Below the pieces are notes generated by a model, which did no database searches, was not told the origin of the DNA, and saw only the letters and a program-made list of their open reading frames with translations. A stretch of 9,725 bases of DNA from JABEVB01 sp049965775 (GTDB lineage Bacteria; Planctomycetota; Phycisphaerae; WQYP01), in contig JBMFVX010000111.1 of the NCBI GenBank assembly GCA_049965775.1, forward strand, positions 1 through 9,725. The letters run 5' to 3'. Position numbers and translations under genes: made by a program. Below, in pieces: positions 1 to 6,220 of the stretch (position 1 is its first letter; the number at the start of each line of letters is the position of its first letter).

Positions 1-161
1 TATTACGAAAAGCGGAGCGTTTCGGTTCATATTTCATCCAAATAGGCGGCAAGGCAGAAAATTACGCTGGTTTAAGGCCTAGTGGGTCTGTAAGGAGCGA
101 TTAACGAAGCCGGCGGCCAAAAGAACCAGCCAGATCGTACAGGTTATTGCTTTACAGGCCC
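1..161. other. Unassigned left edge
   Basis: This stretch lies downstream of the BI-1 gene stop and runs off the window. One plus-strand frame stays open from base 3 to a TAA at 102-104 and could be the tail of a gene starting outside the window. Its 33 residues match nothing I recognise. A Shine-Dalgarno-like sequence at 92-97 is not followed by a start codon. I see no clear terminator for the BI-1 gene. Confidence 0.3.
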
Positions 162-881
162 TTAGTCGCGCTGCTGGCCCATAAACTGCAGTAGGAACAG
201 GAACAGGTTGATAAAGTCCAGATAAAGTTGCAATGCGCCCGAAATAGCCGCTTTTTGGTTTGCTTGCGATCCGTCTGGCCCGACCAGATACAGATACTTC
301 AGTCGCTGGGTGTCGTAGGCGGTAAGGCCCATGAACAGCAGCACCCCTAAGCCCGAAATGATGAATTGCAACTCAGACGATGCCATGAAAATGTTCACCA
401 CCATGGCAATAACGAGACCGATAAGCGCCATCATGGCAAAGTGCCCCATCGAGGTTAAGTCGCGCTTGGTGATGTGACCAAACAGGGCCATCGCGCCGAA
501 CATTGCCGCCGCCGTTATAAACGTGGTGAAAAGCGATTGCCGGGTAAATACCATAAACAGCACCGAGAAGGTTGCTCCCGTCAGGGCGCTGTAAAATAGA
601 AACATCAGCGTTGCCGTCCCTGCGGAAATGCGGTTGATGCCTGCTGCCAGCCCCAGCACCACAACAAACTGTGCAATCATAAGGCCGATCCAGATGCCGC
701 GGTTGGCGGCAATGTACTGCATGGCGCTATGCGAGCTGGCAATGGCCAGCGCCACCACCGCGGTGATGCCCAAACCAATCGCCATCCAGCCAAACACCTT
801 CGTAATAAATCGCTGCTGTGCAACCGCAACATCCTGATTCATCGGCATGAGCGAATCATCATAGTTCTGGAACTGGGTCAT
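162..881 (-). CDS. Bax inhibitor-1 / YccA family membrane protein
   Basis: This is a 239-residue integral inner-membrane protein of the Bax inhibitor-1-like (UPF0005, YbhL/YccA/YetJ) family. A polar N-terminus of about 25 residues is followed by about seven hydrophobic segments, near 31-49, 61-81, 87-110, 119-136, 147-167, 172-188 and 216-234. Family hallmarks are GLTAYDTQRLK at 185-195 and LQLYLDFINLFLFLLQ at 217-232. Asp190 and Asp222 correspond by position to the aspartate pair that senses pH in the Bacillus YetJ calcium-leak channel. Bacterial members are described as Ca2+/H+-linked channels or as modulators of FtsH proteolysis; which applies here is unknown. Length is normal for the family. 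The ATG is supported by AAAGGAG at 892-898, 10 nt upstream. The gene is monocistronic as far as visible, divergent from scpA, with a three-copy 8-mer repeat in its leader. Confidence 0.95.
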   Translation of the reverse strand: MTQFQNYDDSLMPMNQDVAVAQQRFITKVFGWMAIGLGITAVVALAIASSHSAMQYIAANRGIWIGLMIAQFVVVLGLAAGINRISAGTATLMFLFYSALTGATFSVLFMVFTRQSLFTTFITAAAMFGAMALFGHITKRDLTSMGHFAMMALIGLVIAMVVNIFMASSELQFIISGLGVLLFMGLTAYDTQRLKYLYLVGPDGSQANQKAAISGALQLYLDFINLFLFLLQFMGQQRD

Positions 882-902
882 AATGCGTCAACTCCTTTAA
901 CA

Positions 903-949
903 GCCAAACTGGCTCATGGGCCAGCGGGCCAAACTTAAGTGGCCAAACT
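903..949. repeat. Three direct copies of GCCAAACT in the BI-1 leader
   Basis: The 8-mer GCCAAACT occurs exactly at 903-910, 928-935 and 942-949. Read on the BI-1 coding strand it is AGTTTGGC three times, 22 to 68 nt before the start codon. The last two copies extend to GGCCAAACT and flank the palindrome ACTTAAGT (933-940). A 5-bp hairpin (CTGGC 909-913 with GCCAG 920-924) lies between the first two. Three copies within 47 bp are unlikely by chance. They could bind a regulator as DNA or act in the 5' leader of the mRNA; nothing in the sequence decides between these. Confidence 0.6.
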
Positions 950-1007
950 CTGCAGCGGGAGCATCCCCGCACTGCGTACAGCGGCCACAGCCTGTCTATA
1001 CGCTTAC

Positions 1008-1016
1008 AGTATAACA
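1008..1016 (-). promoter_or_regulatory. Candidate extended -10 promoter of the BI-1 gene
   Basis: On the minus strand this reads TGTTATACT, which matches the extended -10 pattern TGnTATAAT at all but one position. No good -35 lies 16-18 bp upstream, as is common for extended -10 promoters. Transcription would start near 1001, giving a leader of about 120 nt that includes all three GCCAAACT copies. Confidence 0.35.
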
Positions 1017-1069
1017 GAAGCCCCATGGCCGGTGGCAAGTCCTGCTGTAAAGCATGGTTTTCTAATGAC

Positions 1070-1091
1070 TTACGCGGTTAATAATTACGCG
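1070..1091. promoter_or_regulatory. Candidate operator upstream of scpA (TTACGCG direct repeat with inner palindrome)
   Basis: TTACGCG occurs at 1070-1076 and 1085-1091, a 15-bp offset. Between them is the perfect odd palindrome TAAT-A-ATTA (1079-1087), itself flanked by CGCG on both sides. This AT-rich core lies about 140 bp before the scpA start and within 60 bp of the BI-1 promoter, so a bound protein could affect either gene. No known regulator site is recognised. Confidence 0.3.
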
Positions 1092-1228
1092 ATTTGGTGC
1101 GAACCATACCGGGCTGCAAAGTCCCTTCATGTTGACCGCCGCAGTCATTTTTTGCCGTCTGGCTGCGGGCTTTCCGGCGCGGGCGGTCTGCTGTGGCGGA
1201 CGCGGCCTTGTTTGGTTATGCTCCAACC

Positions 1229-2200
1229 ATGAGCGACGAAACGCAACAACATCCTATTGATTCAGGCCCGGCGACGGCAACTGCGCCCGATGCCGCGGCA
1301 TCGGCTTCGCGTGGCGATTATCGCGTGGAGTTAGACAACTACAACGGCCCGCTGGAACTGCTGCTGTACCTTATTAAAAAAGAGGAAGTGGATATTCATG
1401 ATATCCCCATTGCCCGCATCACGCAGCAATATCTGGCCCATGTGGAACTGATTCGGCGGATAGACATCAACATCGCCGGCGACTTTTTGGTGATGGCCGC
1501 TACACTTCTGGAAATCAAGAGCCGCATGCTCGCTCCGCGGCCGCCGGCAGAACCGGGGGAAATTGCCGGCTCGGTGGAAGACCTCGCCGATCCGCGGCAG
1601 CAGCTTGTGCAGCAGTTGTTGGCATACAAGCAATATAAGGATGCCGCCGAAGACTTGCGGCGTCGCAGCAGTGCGGAGCAGCAGCGCTTCCCGCGGGCGG
1701 TGCGGCGCGTGGCGGGCAAGGCTCCGCTCGACCTGGATGATCTGAATTTATTCCTGCTGATAGATTCGTTTAATGCGATCATGGCCAGTGTAGGACACTC
1801 GGCCTTTGGCCACGAGGTAACGCTCGATGATACACCCATCAGCCTGCATCAGGCGGATATTTTGGATCGGCTCTCGCGTGAAGGTCCGGTAACGCTGCAG
1901 GACATGTTTGCCGGACGCAAAAATCGCGGTGAAATGATCGGTCTTTTTCTGGCCATGTTGGAATTGATTCGCCTGAAGCAATTGCGGGTAGAACAGCCCG
2001 AAGCATTAGGCCCGCTAATGCTGTCACTGGCGCCGCCCGGCGAGACGCCGGTAGCACCGTCGGCAGATCAGTCAGCGGTTGGCAACGCCGCCGATACAGT
2101 ATCGGCAATCGCAGGCGATGCTGCGGCCCATACGGCCCATGCGGCCGATGCGTCCGATGCGTCCGGCCCAGCCGAAATGACTGACGCAACATTGCAATAG
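1229..2200 (+). CDS. scpA: Segregation and condensation protein A (ScpA kleisin)
   Basis: ScpA is the kleisin of the bacterial SMC-ScpA-ScpB condensin, which compacts chromosomes and helps segregate origins. The protein has 323 residues. After a low-complexity Ala-rich head, the N-terminal SMC-neck-binding domain covers about 31-102: YRVELDNYNGPLELLLYLIK, the EEVDIHDIPIARITQQYL stretch, then DFLVMAATLLEIKSRMLAPR. A helical linker contains LVQQLLAYKQYKDAA at 126-140. The C-terminal winged helix that caps the SMC head covers about 205-268 (VTLQDMF, MIGLFLAMLELIRLKQL). A tail of some 55 residues (269-323), rich in Ala and Asp, makes it longer than the usual 240-270 residues. The ATG at 1229 is preferred because the conserved domain begins soon after; a GTG at 1193 is in frame. 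Neither start has a good Shine-Dalgarno sequence. scpB, its usual neighbour, is not in the window. Confidence 0.95.
   Translation: MSDETQQHPIDSGPATATAPDAAASASRGDYRVELDNYNGPLELLLYLIKKEEVDIHDIPIARITQQYLAHVELIRRIDINIAGDFLVMAATLLEIKSRMLAPRPPAEPGEIAGSVEDLADPRQQLVQQLLAYKQYKDAAEDLRRRSSAEQQRFPRAVRRVAGKAPLDLDDLNLFLLIDSFNAIMASVGHSAFGHEVTLDDTPISLHQADILDRLSREGPVTLQDMFAGRKNRGEMIGLFLAMLELIRLKQLRVEQPEALGPLMLSLAPPGETPVAPSADQSAVGNAADTVSAIAGDAAAHTAHAADASDASGPAEMTDATLQ
2123..2167 (+). repeat. Degenerate 9-bp tandem repeat in the scpA 3' end
   Basis: Five consecutive 9-bp units run GCGGCCCAT, ACGGCCCAT, GCGGCCGAT, GCGTCCGAT, GCGTCCGGC. They are in frame and encode the Ala-Ala-His / Thr-Ala-His / Ala-Ala-Asp / Ala-Ser-Asp / Ala-Ser-Gly stretch of the ScpA tail. 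The unit is a multiple of three, so copy-number change would alter tail length without shifting frame. The tail lies outside the known ScpA domains. Confidence 0.6.
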
Positions 2201-2231
2201 CTGTTCGACGGCGGCGTTAACACCTTTCAGC

Positions 2232-2260
2232 CGGCAATCGCCTGTATGCGGGCGATGCCG
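2232..2260 (+). other. Strong hairpin between scpA and the SIMPL gene
   Basis: CGGC (2232-2235) and ATCGCC (2237-2242) pair with GGCGAT (2251-2256) and GCCG (2257-2260), giving a 10-bp stem with one bulged A and an 8-nt loop. A run of four T lies only about 18 nt further on, so it is not a classic intrinsic terminator. It ends 24 nt before the SIMPL ribosome binding site. It could attenuate read-through from scpA, protect a processed 3' end, or affect translation of the next gene. Confidence 0.4.
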
Positions 2261-2295
2261 CCGGATGGGTTGCATGCTTTTACAGGAGACCGGTC

Positions 2296-3078
2296 ATGGA
2301 AGACCCACAACGAGCAGTCGCAGCGGCGCCGGCGGGCTTGGCGCTGCCGGCCCGCGTGGTGGTTACGTTTAAGGCGGGCATCATGTTCGCCTTGGCTAAT
2401 ATTATTTGTGTCGTTATTGCGGTGCTCGCTTATACGCACGTGCATCGCGCGGTAAACACCATTGACGTCACCGGCTCAGCCGAAAGGCAAATCGTCTCCA
2501 ATTTGATCATCTGGCAGGCGACGGTGGCCGCGCAATCGCCGCAGCTTAATACCGCTTACAATCAGCTTTCCGCGGCCATGACCGCCACAAAGGCATTTTT
2601 GATTAAGGGCGGCATACCGGCCGCCAAGCTGAAGTTGGATGCCATTGCCATCAACAAACACTACCACCGCGATGCCAAAGGGCACAAAACCGACGTGGTA
2701 TCGAGTTACAGCCTCTCGCAGGATATTACCGTTACCAGCCATGACGTGCGGCATGTTGCCCGCGTCGGTCGTCGCGTGACCGACTTGATTCAGCAGGGCA
2801 TACAGGTATCAGCAGCGCCGCCGCAGTATATTTACACCAAACTGGCGGACCTCAAAATCTCCATGCTTGCGGCCGCCACGCAAGATGCCCGCACGCGGGC
2901 GGCACAAATCGCCGCCAACAGCCGCGCCAAACTCGGCAAAATCGTGTATGCCCGCATGGGGGTGCTGCAGATAAACCCCGTCTACTCCACCAGCGTATCA
3001 AGCCAAGGCAACGACGATACAACTTCGTACCGCAAAACCATCATGGCGGTTGTGCATGCGCAATTTCGGTTAAAGTAG
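2296..3078 (+). CDS. Membrane-anchored SIMPL domain (DUF541) protein
   Basis: This is a 260-residue protein of the SIMPL/DUF541 family (BP26, YggE and eukaryotic SIMPL relatives), whose bacterial members are extracytoplasmic and poorly understood; YggE has been linked to oxidative stress. A short cytoplasmic head (1-26) and one hydrophobic anchor at 27-47 precede the SIMPL domain (54-258). The domain opens with the typical IDVTGSAER at 56-64. It ends with the helix-rich LADLKISMLAAATQDARTRA (183-202) followed by LGKIVYARMGVLQI (213-226), the most conserved part of the family. The anchor looks uncleaved, so the domain probably faces the periplasm. The start is well supported by AGGAG at 2284-2288, 7 nt before the ATG. 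It follows scpA by 95 nt on the same strand and may be co-transcribed, although a hairpin lies between. No functional link to condensin is known. Confidence 0.88.
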   Translation: MEDPQRAVAAAPAGLALPARVVVTFKAGIMFALANIICVVIAVLAYTHVHRAVNTIDVTGSAERQIVSNLIIWQATVAAQSPQLNTAYNQLSAAMTATKAFLIKGGIPAAKLKLDAIAINKHYHRDAKGHKTDVVSSYSLSQDITVTSHDVRHVARVGRRVTDLIQQGIQVSAAPPQYIYTKLADLKISMLAAATQDARTRAAQIAANSRAKLGKIVYARMGVLQINPVYSTSVSSQGNDDTTSYRKTIMAVVHAQFRLK

Positions 3079-3308
3079 GCAATTGTTTGCGTCGCAGCCG
3101 ACGGAACTATGCTCCAAGGCGTTCACAAGAAAGAGTTTTGAGATATCAGGTCAAGCCTAAGGTTCCATGAGACGACAAGAGCCTGGTCGTGGGGTGCGCC
3201 AACGCGAAATCTATGCTCGTCAAAAGCCCGTCAAAACCAAGGTCTGTTCGCTGCAAAAATACCCCGCACGATCATGCCTGCCGCATGGCTGATACCGTGC
3301 ATTTGCGC

Positions 3309-3327
3309 GTCTGCCGCCCGGGCAGAC
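3309..3327 (-). terminator. Hairpin just after the deiodinase-like gene
   Basis: GTCTGCC (3309-3315) and GGCAGAC (3321-3327) form a perfect 7-bp stem with a 5-nt loop, 2 nt beyond the stop codon of the minus-strand gene. It lacks a following T-run on either strand, so it is a terminator-like or mRNA-end hairpin rather than a textbook intrinsic terminator. It lies in the 251-bp convergent gap to the SIMPL gene, where I see no gene and no better terminator. Confidence 0.35.
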
Positions 3328-3329
3328 TG

Positions 3330-4406
3330 CTAATTGCTTGAATCAGGCTCAAATATGCGGCGCAATCGGCCGCGATTGATGGCCGCCAAAACTGTATTGT
3401 ATTGCCGGGGAGTCAGGTGGCGATGCAGCGATGCGGTCAGTTCGAGGGCTGCCTGGCGTAATTGCTTCGGGCTGCTGTGCAAATCATTGCGGTCGCTTGG
3501 GCCAGGTTCTCCGCGGCTTTGGCGCCGCCGCAGAAGTTGCTGCCGCGTTTTAAGCAGCGCCGTAGAAAAGTTCATGACGGCAGGCAGCACTTGCTTGAGT
3601 TGCGATGGGGTCACTTGTGCGCGGTCCAACGCAGCCGCGAGCGTCTGCGGGGACCCGGGAGGGATGCTCATGTAATCCAACGCGAGCGGAGGGGCGGTGC
3701 TGCGGCTGAACTGCGGTCCCGTCGCCGCCGCGGGTACCGGCTTACCGGCCAGTGTGGCGGTTACGGCGCTGTTGAGCTGCCAAGGAGTGAGCCAAGGCCA
3801 GGCCGCAATCAAACGCCCCCTGGCATCTATCAGAAAGGTCATGTTTGCAAGTGAACCGTAGGCCAGGGCGGTCTGATTGCGCCAATCATCAATTGTCAGC
3901 AGGGTGAGCTTGAGCGGCAGTTTATGGGCGGCGAGCTGCGCGTCGGCAATGCGTTGACGCATGCTTTGCTGCTTTGGCACCGCATAACCGGCGGCCGTGT
4001 TTATAGCCAGGGCATCTGAACCGCCCGCTGGGTGCGATTCCTGCTGATATACCACGATAAATTGCACCTGGCCGGCCCATTTGCGGGCGAGCCAGTTGAC
4101 GCTTGGCGCCGCGAGCCTGAACGCCGGTTCGGTCATGCTGCCAAACTCAAGTACCACCAGTTTGCCTTTGTAGTCGGCGAGTTTGACATGCTTTGCGTCC
4201 AGCGTGATGACATGCAATTCCGGCGCTGGAGCGCCAAGCTTCCACATGGGCACCGGGATTGCCGCATTGACGACGGTTTTGGGACTTGGCCCAACCGGAA
4301 AATCAGCCAAAGCGGGCACGGATGTTGCGGCCAAGCCCACGAGAGCCAATAGGCCCGCCAGGATGGGGCGATGCAGCGAGCGCGGCAAGAGCGTGTGCGA
4401 TTTCAT
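3330..4406 (-). CDS. Secreted deiodinase-like thioredoxin-fold protein lacking all cysteines
   Basis: This 358-residue protein has a signal peptide (hydrophobic 15-30, likely cleavage after PALA at 34). Its thioredoxin-fold core, about 57-221, lines up with iodothyronine deiodinases. LVVLEFGSMTEPAFR (83-97) corresponds to the VLNFGSCTUPSF active site, FIVVYQQESHPAGG (116-129) to the YIEEAHASDG segment, and WPWLTPWQL (203-211) to the SGPWNYNPEEV end. Glu123 and His125 of the second motif are kept. The catalytic Sec/Cys is Glu93 (codon GAA) and the companion Cys is Met91. No cysteine occurs anywhere, so a thiol or selenol redox role is excluded. Residues 235-358 are an extra helical region with VTPSQLKQVL (265-274) and LTPRQYNTVL (331-340), resembling the LTxxQ motifs of Spy/CpxP chaperones. 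GAGG at 4415-4418, 8 nt upstream, supports the start. The gene is divergent from the DUF1800 gene. Function is unknown; a structural, binding or chaperone role is inference. Confidence 0.8.
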   Translation of the reverse strand: MKSHTLLPRSLHRPILAGLLALVGLAATSVPALADFPVGPSPKTVVNAAIPVPMWKLGAPAPELHVITLDAKHVKLADYKGKLVVLEFGSMTEPAFRLAAPSVNWLARKWAGQVQFIVVYQQESHPAGGSDALAINTAAGYAVPKQQSMRQRIADAQLAAHKLPLKLTLLTIDDWRNQTALAYGSLANMTFLIDARGRLIAAWPWLTPWQLNSAVTATLAGKPVPAAATGPQFSRSTAPPLALDYMSIPPGSPQTLAAALDRAQVTPSQLKQVLPAVMNFSTALLKTRQQLLRRRQSRGEPGPSDRNDLHSSPKQLRQAALELTASLHRHLTPRQYNTVLAAINRGRLRRIFEPDSSN

Positions 4407-4513
4407 ACATTGAGCCTCACGCCCAGGTCCGTGCCGAGTTGCGGCTCCGTTAAAAAATCACTCATTATTGGAGCGGGGCTGCAACCGGCGCCGTTTATGC
4501 TCGTTGTTTCTAC

Positions 4514-4526
4514 TAAGGCAGCCTTA
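4514..4526. promoter_or_regulatory. Odd palindrome in the deiodinase-like/DUF1800 divergent spacer
   Basis: TAAGGC-A-GCCTTA is a perfect 13-bp palindrome around a central base, near the middle of the 240-bp divergent intergenic region. Position and symmetry suit a dimeric repressor site that could serve both genes. The half-site TAAGGC occurs elsewhere in the window, including inside genes, so only the palindromic arrangement is notable. Confidence 0.25.
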
Positions 4527-4583
4527 CACGCCCGTTGCGGTTCGATTGCGGTGATTGGCATGAGGTGCCTCCGGCGGTGCCCC

Positions 4584-4592
4584 TGTTATATG
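4584..4592 (+). promoter_or_regulatory. Candidate extended -10 promoter for the DUF1800-DUF1501 pair
   Basis: TGTTATATG fits the extended -10 form TGnTATAAT except at the last two bases. No convincing -35 is seen at normal spacing. It would give a leader of about 55 nt before the ATG at 4647. Confidence 0.25.
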
Positions 4593-4646
4593 CCGATGTT
4601 TTGATGCATCGGCTGGGTTACCTGCGCACTATGAGGAGCGTTTGCC

Positions 4647-6158
4647 ATGTCTACTTCGACTGGTATGCCGGCCCCTGACCTGTTGGTTTCAATAGAAAAC
4701 GACAAGTCCTTCAATTGGAACTGGCGCACGGCCAGCCACCTGCTTAACAGGGCCGGCTTTGGCGGCACTTCCGCGGAAGTTGACGAATTGGTGCGCTTAG
4801 GCCCGCAACAGGCGGTTCGGCGCGTGGTTTATTATCAGACACTGCCCGATGAACTGCACCCGCTGAGTTTTGGGGCCCTGTCGCACCCGGCATTTTCGAG
4901 CTTTGCCGAGGCGCGGCGCTATCTGCGGTCGTTGCCGCGAGCCCAGCGCCGTAAATATATCCAGCTTGTTTTGCAGGCCGGATTCGCCAAAATGAGTGAG
5001 ATGCGTTGCTGGTGGATCAGCCGCATGGTGCAAACGAAGCGTCCGCTGGAAGAAAAAATGACGCTTTTCTGGCATGGCTTGTTTGTCAGCGCCTTCTCCT
5101 CTGTTCATAACGCATACCACATGTACTTGCAGAACCAACTGTTTCGGCAGTTTGCCACCGGAAGCGCCAAAGAGCTTACTCTGCATGTGAGCAAAGACCC
5201 GGCCATGCTGCGGTATCTCAACAACAATCAGAACCGGCGCGGTCATGCCAATGAAAACTACGCCCGCGAGCTTATGGAACTTTTTACCATGGGCATTGGC
5301 AATTACACCGAGGAGGACGTGCGGCAATCCGCCCGGGCGTGGACCGGCTGGACGTTCATCGGCGATCGTTTCGTATTTAGACCGTTGCAGCACGACGACG
5401 GACGTAAAACTTTTTTGGGGCAATCAGGGCATTTTAACGGCGATGATATAGTCCGTATTATTTTTGAGCAGCCCGCCACCGCCAGACATTTTGCCTTTAA
5501 GCTTGCCGCCTATTTTGCGTCCGATGATCCCCCGGCTGAAGTGGTCAGCGCTCTGGCCGAGCGGCTGCGGCAATCCGACTGGAAAATCGCTCCGGTTCTT
5601 GAGCAGTTGTTTTCCAGCCGCTGGTTCTACTCCAATTCGGTCATGCGGCGAAAAATTAAAACGCCGGTTGAACTTGTGGTTGGAAGTTTACGTCGCCTTA
5701 ACGTTGCTGCGCCGGTTCCTTCGGGCCTCTTGTACAGTTTGAAGCTTATGGGCCAGGAACTTTTTGAAGCGCCTAATGTAGGCGGCTGGCCGCAGGGCAG
5801 GGCTTGGGTCAACACCAGCACGCTCTTTGCCCGCTATAACATGCCGGGACAGCTCGTGACGGGCCATCCGCAATACCCGCGACAGGGCAAGGCAGCGCAG
5901 GCAGACAGCGGGTTCTCGCCGGAGTTGCATTTAGCCCGGGCCGGCATCGCGACGACCGATGCGGCTGTTGATTATTTTATACGGCTGCTTTTGCAGGACG
6001 ACATCGAGCCTGCCAAGCGCAGCGCTCTGATTTGCGTGCTCAATGGCTCCGATGTGCCCGACAGCCGTCCGCTGAATCCAGCGGATTCCTCCCTGCACTG
6101 GCGGCTTGTGGACCTTGTGGAGCTGATTATGGCGATGCCGGAACACCAGTTGTGCTGA
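4647..6158 (+). CDS. DUF1800 domain-containing protein
   Basis: This 503-residue DUF1800 family protein has no assigned biochemical activity. The hallmarks are present in order: HLLNRAGFGGT at 31-41; RPLEEKMTLFWHGLF at 132-146; the conserved core MLRYLNNNQNRRGHANENY (187-205) running into ARELMELFTMGIGNYTEEDV (206-225) and AWTGW; KIKTPVELVVGSLRRL at 336-351; NVGGWPQGRAWVNTSTLFAR at 377-396. It ends with the typical LIMAMPEHQLC. Length is normal for the family. The N-terminus has no signal peptide or membrane segment. GGAG at 4634-4637, 9 nt before the ATG, supports the start. DUF1800 genes are very often followed by a DUF1501 gene, as here, so the two products probably act together. The pair is common in Planctomycetota and other environmental bacteria. 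Confidence 0.93.
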   Translation: MSTSTGMPAPDLLVSIENDKSFNWNWRTASHLLNRAGFGGTSAEVDELVRLGPQQAVRRVVYYQTLPDELHPLSFGALSHPAFSSFAEARRYLRSLPRAQRRKYIQLVLQAGFAKMSEMRCWWISRMVQTKRPLEEKMTLFWHGLFVSAFSSVHNAYHMYLQNQLFRQFATGSAKELTLHVSKDPAMLRYLNNNQNRRGHANENYARELMELFTMGIGNYTEEDVRQSARAWTGWTFIGDRFVFRPLQHDDGRKTFLGQSGHFNGDDIVRIIFEQPATARHFAFKLAAYFASDDPPAEVVSALAERLRQSDWKIAPVLEQLFSSRWFYSNSVMRRKIKTPVELVVGSLRRLNVAAPVPSGLLYSLKLMGQELFEAPNVGGWPQGRAWVNTSTLFARYNMPGQLVTGHPQYPRQGKAAQADSGFSPELHLARAGIATTDAAVDYFIRLLLQDDIEPAKRSALICVLNGSDVPDSRPLNPADSSLHWRLVDLVELIMAMPEHQLC

Positions 6159-6220
6159 AACCTTAAAAGGTCGCTTATGTTCGGTGCGGCGTTTGACTGC
6201 GAGATTTGTGAGGTAATTTT

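Larger units (their letters stand above)
882..1228. other. Divergent intergenic region between the BI-1 gene and scpA
   Basis: This 347-bp spacer holds the promoters of two divergent genes. On the BI-1 side it contains the ribosome binding site, three GCCAAACT copies and an extended -10. On the scpA side it contains a palindrome/direct repeat near 1070-1091. A 97-codon plus-strand reading frame starting GTG at 939 crosses it, but it has no ribosome binding site, resembles no known family and overlaps the scpA start, so I do not call it a gene. Confidence 0.6.

Noticed and set aside
939..1232. 97-codon plus-strand ORF before scpA
   Set aside because: GTG start without a ribosome binding site, composition without a recognisable domain, spans the divergent promoter region and overlaps scpA.
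4128..4130. Possible selenocysteine codon in the deiodinase-like gene
   Set aside because: The codon at the catalytic position is GAA (Glu) on the coding strand, not TGA, and the frame is open throughout; no SECIS element is needed or seen.
4797..5423. 208-codon minus-strand ORF inside the DUF1800 gene
   Set aside because: It is antisense to the most conserved DUF1800 core; such long antisense frames are expected from codon bias in GC-rich genes.
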